A DNA stretch of 64,000 nucleotides from Haliclystus octoradiatus (Eukaryota; Cnidaria; Staurozoa; Stauromedusae; Haliclystidae), in contig OU744451.1 in NCBI GenBank assembly GCA_916610825.1, forward strand, positions 17,941,307 to 18,005,306, given 5' to 3'. A program made the translations under genes and the position numbers. This document shows positions 37,275-52,200 of this stretch, in pieces. The notes beneath the pieces are model-generated. The model did not search any database, was not told the DNA's origin, and saw only the letters and a list, made by a program, of their open reading frames with translations. The number at the start of each line of letters is the position of its first letter. Within the stretch, counting starts at the first letter, position 1.

Positions 37275-40200
37275 TTATGATGATTTTTCGTTCAGAAACG
37301 ACTCCAGCTCAACATTACTCATCCCAACAACTTTATCTCTGACAAACTGCAATTCAAAACAAATTGAAATACATTGTCAGTTCTGCTCGTACATACAAAT
37401 AAAATGCTACCAGCGTTATACCGATTTAACGATATGGAGAACACGCATAGAAGATATCATCATTCCCCCCAAAAAAACAGGCTACAGATGTTTTATATCA
37501 TGTCGGATCTATATCAGTTTGGAAGAAAATCCAAAATAGAAAATTTTAACTGAACTACTATTAAACAAAATAAAATGATACACTCTAAGATCTAAAGATG
37601 TGAGAAAGATTTCAAATTCGACTAATATACTAGCTTAAGATCCTATCTCGTCGTCTCACTTCCCCCTGCACTCTCCAATTTCACAAACTGACAAAGGCGA
37701 TGGGGATTTCAAGAGGCTTCGACTATGGCATAACACAGCGCAGGCACAAGTACAACAGAGGATTCTCGTGCTTATTTGAATATGTCACCGACCAAACCAA
37801 TCTTGAATAGCTGCCTTCGGATTGTATCATTCGATAACGATAGATCGCGGAATAGATACGAAAACGATGTGATAAAATATTTCGGTTTAATTGACAAATA
37901 CATACCTCTATAGCAGCACTGACATCTGGTGATGCAATTTCCCAATCACGAAGCAATGACAAAGCTTTCATGAACTGATGACTGTTTATTTTGCGAGTTT
38001 CAATCTAAAATCACAAAATATGAGATTCAGTTACACGTAATTGTCTCCAGCCGGCAAAAGAGGGAAGGAACGGCAAAAGGAATACTGTGATGTTCACTGT
38101 CTAATAGTAGAAGTAAGAGAATGTATTTAATTCTTGTCCATTTATTCATGTCCCCACAAATTATGAATACTGTAGATAGAGACATTTATCTTCAACTTTT
38201 GGTGTTTAATCAGGACAGGAAGAGAAATTTTTGACCTGATAGGATCTCTTAAAAAACATGGTCCGAAAATGTTTTAGTCTGCCAACAGACTATACTCTCG
38301 TATACAAGGATGTTCAAATATTAGAGAGAGGGTACCTTTTTCAAAATTTAGAAAATAAATTAGAGTATTTTTTAGCAGAAATATTTTTTGAGGTATACAT
38401 TTCAATAGTGCAGATATTTTTTTTTCATTTTAATTGTTTTTAGTTTTGGCTTAACTTTTTTTTCATTTTTTCAGTGAAATATGTCCTATTTTAAAAAAAA
38501 AAAACATTGTGGGTATATTGTTCGTGATCTGGGACATTTATATGGTCATTCTTCCAAAGTTTTATATTTGAGCAACCTCATCAAAGCGCAATGGAAGTTA
38601 CAACAGGGATAGTAACTGCATAACAAGTTAGATATCACGATTAAAACTTTGAGATAAGAGTTTCTGTATAGATTGTATGCAAGGCTATAAGATCTTTATA
38701 CGGCTACCGCTATTGTTCAGACCAGACCATTGCGTAGTCACGATTATTTTCAATACGATATAATCCCGGGGGGTAACTCCACTAGGATGGCTATACGGGG
38801 ACGTGCCACTTTCTTTGGGTCCATATTCCAGCAGAGAAAAAACTTTTTGGGTATGAGATTTCAAATTTTGGAGCTTTTGGGTATCCTATTTCTGACTTTT
38901 TCAAGAATTTTTGAAAAAATTTGCGTCCCTGAAGAGCTAGAGTTACCCCCCCGGGGATATAATAGTAATAAACCGTCATTACCGAACATTGATCCGCCAA
39001 TTTATCAATGGCATGCGCACAATATATATCTCGTTTAATATGATCGGGAAGTTTATTAACTAAACCAACAAACCTGAAATAAAAAATAGAATAATCATAA
39101 TTCTAAGCAGTAACAAGAAAACAAAACAAAGTCCTAGCAGTGTATACCAATTAGGCGTGCTACCATCGACCAGTTTCATGTTTAATCTATTTTAGTGCTA
39201 TAATTTAAATTCGTCGTTTAGGTTAGCTTTACTGTTAACTAGATAACAATTTCTTGAATAAGAGCGTCAAAAATTGCAAGATGTATTGTACATTGGTAAG
39301 ACCAGGCATAATGTCTAAATACATACTGTAATACAACTCTAAAATGTTCGATATGTATACACCCGGAGAGGGGTTAACATCAGCTCTGCATGGACGGGAT
39401 GAGTCGGTCAATGAGCTACAAATAATCTCAAACCCAGCCTCTATCGAATGACGTAAGAGTTGCTCTATTGTGATTAAATCTTTATTAGTGACGTCACAAT
39501 GGAAATTCGATGTCTTTTACGGCTCACCGTTTCAACTGAAGTTACGATTATCTTTCTGGATAATAACTGACTAATTATTTCGGCACACCTTGTTTAATAC
39601 AAGAGCGCAATATTATAAAAATGAATTCCCATATGGGACCTTCAGGTGCTGCCTCCATTAACTGTGGAGGAATGACTGAAGATAAAGAGAGAGAAGACGA
39701 GGAAGAAAAGCGAAAGCAACGCAGACGAGAAAGACGAAATAGAAAAAAGAAGGAAAGAGACGATCCTCTATTAAGAAAGACTGGACATTTACCACTTCAC
39801 TATAAAATGTTAGGTGGCAGCAACCGAGCGGTCTTACCCGATATCCCTCGTGGACCAAAGCGAGATAATCCTGCGAACAAGATTGATGATTCATCTACAA
39901 GAGAGATCAATCAATTAAATAAGAAGCTTTCTAACGACGGTGTTGTGAAATCATCATACATGGTATTACCTGGTATTAATGAGAAACCATCTGAACCGTT
40001 ACCTGAACCGGTTAAAGAAACAACCGAGGGTCTGGAAAGACAAGAGAAGCGAAGGCATCGTAGGAATAAAACTGCGAAGAAGGGTGATGCTGGCGAAGGA
40101 AGACAACCTGGAAACGTTGAAGACGACACTATCAATCGATTAACATACGATCTCATCATTAACAAATGCGAATTAAACAATGCAAAAAGTAATTTGAAAG

Positions 40201-43200
40201 ATCTAGAAACACAGATCAACATGACTAAAGTGGAAATAAAAGATGACGATAAATCCATCTCAAAATTGAATAAACAATTAAAACAAATACTTGATCAAAC
40301 ACAACAAGTTTGTGCTACAATTTCATCTATGAAAGAAGCTGATGAACAACATTTCGAAGAAATGATTTGTGCCAAACAGATTGTTATTTGTTTGAAAAAA
40401 GATAATTTGAAATTAAGAAAAGAAGATATTATGCATGCTATGGTAAAAGCTGCATTGCTAGAAAATGAAAGCATCGTTGAAGAAAAACAGAAAGATGAAG
40501 TTGTCATTCCAAGACCTCCATCACCACCAAGGCAGAAAAACAACAACAGACACCCTTATGGAAGACAGCGTCGCTATCAAGGCAGTCGTTCTGTCCATAC
40601 AAGAGATGAGGTCTGAATTACTTGCGATTTAAAGGAACATTGTTTACGCACAAAATATAACATCAACATTCACTTACTAATACTATCATATCTATACTAT
40701 CAGAACCAAATGTCATCAACTCGAGTTCTACTATATACATGTATAATGTATGTATACCAACAGAACATCTATATTTATAAATCTATATAAAATAATATAT
40801 ATGATTGTTATAACTATGCTATTATGTTGCTATATATTGATATCTTCTTACAATGTCCTTTTATTCTTGCAAATAAAATAAAATCAGAAATATAATATTC
40901 TTGTGTTTGCATCTGAATATATTCATTATTTTCTTTCTTTTTATAATTTTTGTTTGAAAATATGCAACCCGGCCTTCAATACTGTATAGTGTAGACACCG
41001 TTATATGGTCAACGAGGATGCTGCACTTCCTTCTGCTGAATATAATTGCTGGCACATGCGTTCATGTGTTCAGTGGACGGAGAATATTGTGCAATCCATT
41101 TAGAGGTTATAAATGTTTCAAAATATTTTAATAATCATGTACGCGTATGTACCCGGTGTGGGGAAGGGGGTGGCTCCCATCTGTCGGCTATACGGGGACG
41201 TGCCATTTTTTTCGGTTACTATTCCAGCTGATAATATTATTTTTTGGGTAAGGAATCTCAGATTCTGAAATCTTTTAGGTCTCCTTTGTTTACTTTCTAA
41301 AGAACTTATATCTGAAGAACTTGACAAAATAATCAAAAACTTACTTTAGATTGTTGTAACTTTTTGGGTAGCATTAACCTTGCCTTAACATGGTTGTTGG
41401 GACTTTTTGGGTAGCATTAGCCTTGCATTAATATGATTGTTGGAACTTCTTGGGTACTTCAATTTTTCCAAAGTGGCACCCTCGACATGTGTAGTAACCT
41501 TGTAGTAGTAACATGATTGTTGGGACTTTTTGGGTAGCATTAACTTTGCATTAACATGATTGTTGGGACTTTTTGGGTAGCATTAACTTTGCATTAACAT
41601 GATTGTTGGAACTTTTTGGGTAGCATTAACCTTGCCTTAACATGATTGTTGGGACTTTTTGGGTAGCATTAACTTTGCATTAACATGATTGTTGGGACTT
41701 TTTGGGTAGCATTAACTTTGCATTAACATGATTGTTGGGACTTTTTGGGTAGCATTAACTTTGCATTAACATGATTGTTGGGACTTTTTGGGTAGCATTA
41801 ACTTTGCATTAACATGATTGTTGGGACTTTTTGGGTAGCATTAACTTTGCATTAACATGATTGTTGGGACTTTTTGGGTAGCATTAACTTTGCATTAACA
41901 TGATTGTTGGGACTTTTTGGGTAGCATTAACTTTGCATTAACATGATTGTTGGGACTTTTTGGGTAGCATTAACTTTGCATTAACATGATTGTTGGGACT
42001 TTTTGGGTAGCATTAACTTTGCATTAACATGATTGTTGGGACTTTTTGGGTAGCATTAACTTTGCATTAACATGATTGTTGGGACTTTTTGGGTAGCATT
42101 AACTTTGCATTAACATGATTGTTGGGACTTTTTGGGTAGCATTAACTTTGCATTAACATGATTGTTGGAACATTTTGGGTAGCATTAACCTTGCATTAAC
42201 ATGATTGTTGGGACTTTTTGGGTAGCATTAACCTTGCATTAACATGATTGTTGGAACTTTTTGGGTAGCATTAACTTTGCATTAACATGATTGTTGGAAT
42301 TTTTTGGGTAGCATTAACCTTGCCTTAACATGATTGTTGGGACTTTTTGGGTAGCATTAACCTTGCATTAACATGATTGTTGGGACTTTTTGGGTAGCAT
42401 TAACCTTGCCTTAACATGATTGTTGGGACTTTTTGGGTAGCATTAACTTTGCATTAACATGATTGTTGGGACTTTTTGGGTAGCATTAACTTTGCATTAA
42501 CATGATTGTTGGAACTTTTTGGGTAGCATTAACTTTGCATTAACATGATTGTTGGAATTTTTTGGGTAGCATTAACCTTGCCTTAACATGATTGTTGGGA
42601 CTTTTTGGGTAGCATTAACTTTGCATTAACATGATTGTTGGGACTTTTTGGGTAGCATTAACTTTGCATTAACATGATTGTTGGAACATTTTGGGTAGCA
42701 TTAACCTTGCATTAACATGATTGTTGGGACTTTTTGGGTAGCATTAACCTTGCATTAACATGATTGTTGGGACTTTTTGGGTAGCATTAACCTTGCATTA
42801 CCATGATTGTTGGGACTTTTTGGGTAGCATTAACCTTGCATTAACATGATTGTTGGGACTTTTTGGGTAGCATTAACCTTGCATTAACATGATTGTTGGA
42901 ACTTCTTGGGTAGCATTAACCTTGCATTAACATGGTTGTTGGGACTTTTTGGGTAGCATTAGCCTTGCATTAATATGATTGTTGGAACTTCTTGGGTACT
43001 TCAATTTTTCCAAAGTGGCACCCTCGACATGTGTCTGATCAGTATGCCCCCATTTTGGTATTATCATCTGATAAACTGTTCTACTATTATTACTGATATC
43101 GTTAGTATTGTTCGAATAAGGTCTGATAAGTGCAGGTATATAAGACTGTATAGATTTATATTGGACAAAATGACATGAATGGTGTCAACGCAATGCAAAC

Positions 43201-46200
43201 ATGGTAATAGAATAAGCATTACATCAACAACAAATGTTGTGACTTACTACTGATATTATACACTGAAATAAATAAATAAATGAATATACACCCCCCTCCC
43301 GTTGACACCGTTATTGTCTATTGTCTGCATATCAAAGTAGTCACACTGAATAGAGTCTACATCACAGTCTCGCTGGCTTTGTGTGTAGGATGCATGACTT
43401 CAAATAATGTAGTTAAAATATATTTAAACAGTAAATGATGAATCTTAATTCGCAAAAAAGAGGAGTGATTTATTTATGGATTGAATTTATTTGCAGGAAT
43501 TAAAGGACATTGTAGGAATCAGATCTTAATTAATATAGCAGCTTAATGATATTGCAATAACAATCATCAGTTCTTTTACATTGATTTATAAATATAGGTG
43601 TTCTATTTATGTCTACTTATTCTATAAATACATTATACATGTATATAGTAAGATGCATGTTGATGACATTTGGTTCTGATAGTATAGATGATGGTAGGTG
43701 AATATATTGATGTTATATTTTTGTGCATAAGCAATGTTCCTTTAAATCGCAAGTAATTCAGACCTCATCTCTGGTATGGACAGAACGACTGCCTTGATAG
43801 CGACGCTGTCTTCCATAAGAGTGTCTGTTGTTGTTTTTCTGCCTTGGTGGTGATGGAGGTCTTGGAATGACAACTTCATCTTTCTGTTTTTCTTCAACGA
43901 TGCTTTCATTTTCTAGCAATGCAGCTTTTACCATAGCATCCATAATATCTTCTTTTCTTAATTTCAAATTATCTTTTTTCAAACAAATAACAATTTGTTT
44001 GGCACAAATCATTTCTTCGAAATGTTGTTCATCAGCTTCTTTCATAGATGAAATTGTAGCACAAACTTGTTGTGTTTGATCAAGTATTTGTTTTAATTGT
44101 TTATTTAATTTTGAGATGGATTTATCGTCATCTTTTATTTCCACTTTAGTCATGTTGATCTGTGTTTCTAGATCTTTCAAATTACTTTTTGCATTGTTTA
44201 ATTCGCATTTGTTAATGATGAGATCGTATGTTAATCGATTGATAGTGTCGTCTTCAACGTTTCCAGGTTGTCTTCCTTCGCCAGCATCACCCTTCTTCGC
44301 AGTTTTATTCCTATGATCTCTACGATGCCTTCGCTTCTCTTGTCTTTCCAGACCCTCGGTTGTTTCTTTAACCGGTTCAGGTAACGGTTCAGATGGTTTC
44401 TCATCAATACCAGGTAATACCATGTATGATGATTTTACAACACCGTCGTTAGAAAGCTTCTTATTTAATTGATTGATCTCTCTTGTAGATGAATCATCAA
44501 TCTTGTTCGCAGGATTATCTCGCTTTGGTCCACGAGGGATATCGGGTAAGACCGCTCGGTTGCTGCCACCTAACATATTATAGTGAAGTGGTAAATGTCC
44601 AGTCTTTCTTGATAGAGGATCGTCTCTTTCCTTCTTTTTTCTATTGCGTCGTTCTCGTCTGCGTTGCTTTCGCTTTTCTTCCTCGTCTTCTCTCTCTTTA
44701 TCGCCAGTCATTCCTCCACAGTTAATGGAGGAAACACCTGAAGGTCCCATATGGGAATTCATTTTTATAATATTGCACTCTTGTATTAAACAAGTGATGC
44801 AGAAATAATTATTCAGTTATTATCCAGAAAGATAATCGTAACTTCAGTTGAAACGGTGAGCCGTAAAAGACATCGAATTTCCATTGTGACGTCACCAATG
44901 AAGATTTTGTCACACCACGTGATTTTGGAGCGATTTCTGACGTCATTTCAAATCAGGCCGAATTTCAAACTTCTAAAAGTATGCAGAAAACTGTTCGAAA
45001 TGGCAAGAATTTGTAGGAAATTCTTGATGGGGAAATTATCAAGAAAATAATATGTTCGCTTCAGCAAAGACATTGAAGGCAGAAAATTTCCCTAAACATT
45101 AAAGTTTATATGTGCATATAATTATATTAAAAACATACCATTCGCATTCATTACTGTATCTTTCTTTCTTTTCTTGATATGATTCATTTTTATATTTACT
45201 TTGACTTCGCATGTTTAACAAGGCACGATTTACGTCCTTACACACTTTTAATGCTTGATACTTTCTTTCTAGGCAATCTACTTTCTGTCTACAAACAAAT
45301 ACAATCAAAAACTATTAAAACTTCACTATACTATTTATGTGTATTTTTTGTACTATATATTTGGGCAAGTAATGAAAGTTGATACTGTTAATGATGATGA
45401 TGACGATACCTTCCCTCATCTGCGTCTGCTATTGATTACCAACGACAGAAGTCTTTCTCCAGGTCACATCGAAAGATCAAAGACGCACGCCCCTCGATCC
45501 CTGCATGACATCCTTCCCTGGCAACCGAAGGAGATGCTTCGACGGGGCTATGGGGGAGTAGTATCTTTTCATAATATTACAAGTCTTGTCCTATTTACAA
45601 GTTTCTTTGTCAGCTATGTCTGACCGATCGTGATTTGTGGAGTTCTTTGTGTAGCAAATATGTTAGACGTAAGAGGTACGGCACATTCCTATAATGTGAT
45701 TGTCTATACTAATACTACTATTATAATTATAGATTAAGAAAATGGTCGATTAAGAACAGCCTATCGCAAAAGGTGGGATCCTGTTTCTCTGAAAACCCGT
45801 ATAAATTCAGGAAGTTTTTAATTATATAATTCTGTTTTCTTAGTTAAAACTGAAACAAAAAGTCACATGTTTTAAAACTTTTGTCATCATGCTTAACAGT
45901 CAGACAGTTTTCAGACATTTTGGTAACACTCTCTCGGAAATATGAAACGTTTGAATCAATCTGAAGAAGGTTTTCAATCTGATAAAATAGTTCCCGGAAG
46001 ACTGATATCTTTTGTGACATTCTCAGAAGGTTTTTGTTGTACAAGAATTCTCCAAACCTTAATTAGACGCTTTATGTGAAAAGTTATTTGATCACATCCA
46101 ATTGATTAAACTCTTATTATCCAAATATTAATAAATGGCTAAACTCTAGAAATGGCGAAAATGGCGAAAATCTAGAACATTTCATTTTTGACTCTCATTT

Positions 46201-49200
46201 TATATAAATGGCTAAACATCTACAATATAAGGATACAGTGAAAAATATAAGGACTCTTACATAAGATCTGGTATCGCTAGAATGCAAGCAGACTTAACTT
46301 CAATGTTAGAAAAAAAGAAACTCTTTAAAAGAAAGAATTGAGTCTGTTTGTAGGCTATTAACATTGCTGATTATAAATTCTCTCAGGAGGTTTCTAAATG
46401 CTTTGGGATACTTGAATTGGGAAAATCATAACATAAGAAAATTTGTTGAAACATTGTCAGTCAACTAGTAACAACAAAGCTGTGTTAAAAATGTGACCAT
46501 TATCATACGACTATTACCTTTCCCTTACTTCCATTTTGTCATGTAACTGCAGAGATTGTCTTCTGTTTAATTCCATCATATTTTTACGTTGTTCAAAACA
46601 AACATTTTCTATTTTACGACTTATCACCGTGACACCCATGGCTTTACGGGCGGCAGAAGCAAATCTTGACTTTCCAGATGCAGTAGCTGCTGAACAAAAA
46701 AAAATAATAATATTTTGAGTGAATACAAATTTTCAATATAATATGAGGTGAACACATGTACGTGAGAGTGCTCAATGTTTGTTAAGACAGAGCATAATAT
46801 AGAATAGACACAAAGATGGGTAAACCGTCTGATGAACGCAAAGTAAACACATGAAACTCCAAGTAACGGAAAAGGCTTTTACCTCATCTTTGTGATAATC
46901 AAATTATAAAGGAATATTATTTTTACTTTATTAGGCCTTGAATAACATGATCAAATCTCAATCCGTATTCTGTCTTAATCATTTGCAAATTATACATTGA
47001 CAATACAAACTCTCTAACATTTACTTTTTGGACATTTCCAGTTCAATTTACATTTGTGACTTCGTTTGAAGCTGTACGCCTTAGAACAACTTCCTTAAGC
47101 TTCGGTGTGAATGCTAATGTGAGGCTATACAGTGTTCATGGATGATTCCTGAACTGTTTATAATACCGTAAAACATTTTTCAGGCGTGGTGAATTGACTT
47201 TCACGAATTAAATTCCTTCAATACTACAATAGAGGCATTAAGGAAAATCTGAAGGCTGCCAAGAGGGAAGTCGAAAAACTACAAATTCCGCATTCGTTTG
47301 AAAACTTTGAATGGCAACCAAATCTTGACGTGACCGATTACATGCATCAATTTGAGAGCAAGAGTACTTGAGAAAATGAATCAAATCATAGAACAAAACA
47401 TGATGTATTTTTTTAATATGAGGAAGGCATTGAACATACATTGCGTTAAAATTCCAAGAAATGATGATTATGGTGTATGATCAAAATGATGTAGGATTTG
47501 GTACAAGAAACAATGGGTCGAAAACATTTGTCAGTACCTGCTACCTGCGACTACATAATTCTATCTTGGAAATCCCTGCAAATATTTTGCAGGAAATTTT
47601 CTGGGTCAATCAATTTAAACGTACCTTATTTATACATGAGCAATTAGTTTCATAATTATGCACATCTTATTCGGTTTCATAAATAAACTTTATTTATTAT
47701 TCATAGCTTCAGAATACTTGGATTTTGGAAAATGTGCCTGCAGGAATTCTAAATTGTTCAATAATTTGCCTTCGACGATCCCAGTGGTCCCATTTTTGCC
47801 ATTTGAAGTAACAGTTCTTTATCATTATTATTATTTTACCTCTTAAACTTGTTGAATGTAATTTTCCCGTATTTGAACGGTCTTCTTCTTCCTAAAAGTA
47901 ATACAGGAATTTAAATTATTTGAATTAAGAAATATAATCTAAACTGGCTGCTAGAATTTTAAAGTAAAATATTTGATCTGTATTCTCATTTATTTTATAT
48001 CATTGCAAATCTTGATATCACTAATGTGTTAATATCGATATTCTGTTGGTGTCCAATTGTGCAAGCATATGGTCTTGAAGCCCCATACACTGATGCTACT
48101 GTAATAGCCCAAAACAATACAAAAATGTTCTGAACCCAGAAGGAAATGTTCATGAACTGTTTGTGAACGTAAACTAAGTCAATGAACTCAATATCTGTTT
48201 TCACAGGGATTTCCATACAGAGATATTTGTCGAGTTCATGAACAGTTCATGAACTTTACGCACATTCTTGAACTGTTCATGAGCAGCTCATAAACAGTAC
48301 ATAAACAGTTCAGGAGAAGAAATGTACAGACACTATTAATCTTGGATGAACTGAATTTTTACTGAAAAACCTACTGGAATGGGTTTGGGTCCTGAAACAA
48401 TACTGAAACTCACCAGACACTCAAATCTGAGATCTTCCCCCGTGAAAAACAGTTCAGGAGTTCATGAACAGTTCATGAACGTTAAATGGCTCCAATTTCC
48501 ATGATCAGTTTATGAAAACGTCCATAAAAATTGGGCTGTTAACGTTCATGAACTGATCATGGACTGATGAACTGTTTCTTGCAGGGATTCAGTGCGTTTT
48601 CCGTAAACCAACTCTTGTTAAAGAACATCGCAGTCCCTATTAATTACGATTTCATTAATATATGAATATTATTATTATATTGAATAGTCATGTATTCAAG
48701 AGACATCTATCTGCACTTCGTTAGTGGTCACTTTATATAGGTCTTACAGGACTACAGGTGGCTGTTATCTAAATTTATACTATACAATTACCTCATTGAA
48801 TGCCACTTTTACTGGTAATACATGTTGATTGGTAGATATGGATTCATGTCGGTTCTTGCGTGAGAACACTCCAATAGAAGAATTGTCACGATGAATATTA
48901 TCATGTACTGAGGTAGGAAATACATTGTCTGAAAATATTACAGATATATATGGGTAATGAAATCAAATTATACAGGCTATCTAAGTCCTGACTTGCAAAG
49001 TTTCAAACAAAGCATCAAAACAACAGAGATTTTGATTAAACAATATTTATTTCAGTGAGCTACCATTTCCAAGTCAATTATCTTATTCAAAAAATCACAA
49101 AATTTGATAGCTTTACCTTCTCATAACAGTAGTAACATATAAAAAGTTAGCGAATGGAAAATATCTGTAAAGATAATTAAAGAGGATTGTTTCAATGTTT

Positions 49201-52200
49201 TTAAGCTGATATGGTCACTCCATGTGATAAAACTTTGTTGATTTCATGACCTGTTCATCAACTTTACGAACTTTACGAAAATTCATGAACGGTTCATAAA
49301 CAACGTATAAACAGTTCATTAATAGTTCATGACCAGTTCATGAGATGGCCTGTTTTTCATTAACTTTAATTAACTGTCCACTAACTATTCATTAACATGT
49401 TATAAACAGTTTATGGACTGTCTTCACACAGGGGAGCTACCTCATATATCTTAATTCAAATATTAGCTAGTAACAAACAAATATCTGAATTACCTTGCAT
49501 TTCCAACGGTGATTTGGGAGAGACGGGTGAAGATAATTTCCTTGTAGGATTACTGGATCTCTTTCTTGAGCGTTTCTACAAAAAAAAGAGGGAATGTTAC
49601 AAGATTAACTTTTTCAACTCTTAATGTTCAAACGCTCACAACGAAAAACGTGCTGATGAAAACTTTATTGATGTTTCATGATTGTTCATGAACTCCTTCA
49701 GATTTTTGCAATTCTTTGAAATTTGATGGAATCAAATTTATATTTCATTTGTTTAGCAATGGAAAATATTTGTCCATTATGACCATGTCTTTTTTGAAGG
49801 TGAGGATACAATGTATGGATATTTTATTTACGTATTTCCTTTCTTTGAAAATCAAAACATTTCAAAATTGGATTCTTGAAGAAAAATAGTGTTGAATGAG
49901 TATTGCAATAATGATCCTGAGATGACATATCACGTAATCGTAATCAATAATCATAGCTCAGAATAAAATTCATTTGAGTATGCAATATTTGATGAATAGA
50001 TTGTCCGATGGCCGCATTGGAGTGCATCTCTAACTATAAATCAAACATGAATATGACATGCAAAATACCTGACTTTCTGGCTATTAAAGTATTAAAGTCA
50101 ATTCTCTACTTCATAACAATTTGAGCCAAATTTAATCAAAAGTTTGATTGCTATAGGTTCATCATAAGTAGAAAACAAATCTAAACACTGAAAAACAGTA
50201 GGAAAACAAATGATAAGAGCTAGTGTACGTAAAATTTTCTTACCGAGCAATATTTTGATGGGTTAATGACAAAAGACTGCCATATTGTATGCACTGCTTT
50301 GTCACGTTCTGCTCTTCTGCTGGCATCAGTAGTAGGAGAACAGCCACGCCTAACAATTATAAAATCAATCATACGTATTAAGTCGCTATTAGGCAGCTTG
50401 AAACCCTAGCTACGGTATTATATAACAACAAACATAACATTTTGAATTTTAAAATGGACTATTTGATTCAACTATATAAAATGTTTGTATCGCATTTTAA
50501 GATGCAGCAGATTTGGATAAAACTCTTCTTTTTCTATAGGTATTTGTCATTGTTTACCAGTGCATACAAATATGTGTACAGAGTGACCGCACCTTATGCG
50601 TAAGGCCAGGGTTTGACTCCTCGTCGGTGCACATATATTTGTATGTGTCTGTAAATCCGTTTAGGTTCCCCAAATAAACAAGCACTTGTGCTTACGAAGT
50701 GACTATAGGTTATATTGTATTTAATTATTATATTATTATTATTATATTGTATTTAATTATTATATTATTATTATTATATTGTATAATATTATTATTATTA
50801 TTGTTGAGGTTTGCATAGTGTGATTTCTTCCCTGTCAAAATTGACCTTAAACAATAAACATGGCAATTTGGACATTTTTGTGTCCCAATTCTAGAAACCA
50901 AAACAGTAACAACATATTTCACCCCCAAGAGACTTGATTGTTATGTTCGATCAAGAGCACTACAATTATTTTTTACACGCAAAACAACCCCTGCGAAAAC
51001 AGTCAGAAGTTCATGAACGTTTAATGGCCCCAACTTTTCATGAACTGTTGATGAACTGTTCATGAACTGTCTGTGAGGGTTCATGAAATGTTCATGAACA
51101 GTTCAGGAAAATTGGAGCCATTTAACGTTCATGAACTGTTCATGAACTGTTCATGAACTGTTGATGAACTGTTCATGAAGTGTTCATGAACTCCATAACT
51201 GTTTTTCGCAGGGGAATAGACGAAATCGTTTTACTCTTTCCTTAATTTTCAGAAAATTTCTAAATGCTCATCCCGATCCTGCCAGCAGCTTTTTTATCGC
51301 ATGATGCATTCCTAAAAGTATATCTTATAAAACTTGTAGATATATACACTTTAACAATGTAGGCTAACTAACAGTTGTTATTATTATTTTAAAAAAATCA
51401 AACATTCTTTAAAAATGAGTGTTCTTCTAAGAACGTGCTGACAAAGTGGAAATGAGTCAGCACATTTTTCAATTGCCGACTTATCCATATTCAAATCAAG
51501 CGCATCCTAACATCGATTTTCTTGTTTAAACTTGAATTCAATCGACCGTTGAATAGTAATTATTTAAGATTATCAGAAGGCTTGTGAAAAGCAGGCCAAT
51601 ATGACTAATTGACTACTGTGAAAAAATCAATGAGTTCAAGAACAGTTTTTCGTGAACAGTTCATACACAGTTCATGAACACTTTCATTGTGGGTTCATGA
51701 ACAGTTCATGGACCGGTTATTCAAACACTTCATGAACCGCTCACTTACATTATTCAGCATTAATTTGAAATACAAGACAGATTCTTTTCAGTAAAAACTA
51801 ACTTGTTTCATTGTTTTAGAGTTTCAAACGGTTAATTGTTTAGCATTAAAATAACCGGTAGTTGTCCTATCAAACAGTTAACAGATTAACTATCCCAACC
51901 CTACTACTTACATAAGTTTCCAACTAGATGCAATTGGAGTCATCATCATTGGTACATTGTCTTGTGACATAGTTTCTAAAATCCAGCTGATACAACATAG
52001 CTGACGAAAGACTGCTTCCCTAAACAGATTAAGTTAAATTCAATCTACAACATTCATACAATTGGGTTCATTAAGTAGAAAGCAAATCTAGAGATACAAT
52101 CCCTGTGAAAACAGTTTATGAATGCTGAATGGCACAATTTTATAGACTGTTTATAATGAACTGTTCATCAAAGTTCAAAACAGTTTACGCAAAGTTCATA

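Larger units (their letters stand above)
39470..40790 (+). repeat. Left arm of 1.3-kb inverted repeat
   Basis: It aligns with the reverse complement of 43590-44915, from aaatctttattag..tgacgtcac to about ctatatttataaatc. Identity is highest over the ORF and falls in the inner 150 bp, where small indels occur. It lies in CCDC60 intron 15. Confidence 0.93.
43590..44915 (-). repeat. Right arm of 1.3-kb inverted repeat
   Basis: Reverse-complement partner of 39470-40790, separated from it by 2.8 kb that is mostly minisatellite. Its outer edge lies about 220 bp from CCDC60 exon 45139-45288. Confidence 0.93.

Noticed and set aside
39911-40258. Antisense ORFs within the nested gene arms (also 43828-44316)
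   Set aside because: They mirror the real coding strand in both arms and have no independent features.
41363-42995. CRISPR array
   Set aside because: Units are contiguous with no unique spacers, and the sequence is from an animal genome. It is a minisatellite.
45339-45623. 94-codon ORF as a host gene
   Set aside because: The 3' half is a dispersed repeat shared with 4.7-4.9 kb, and the 5' half is a gat microsatellite. Best read as a LINE tail.
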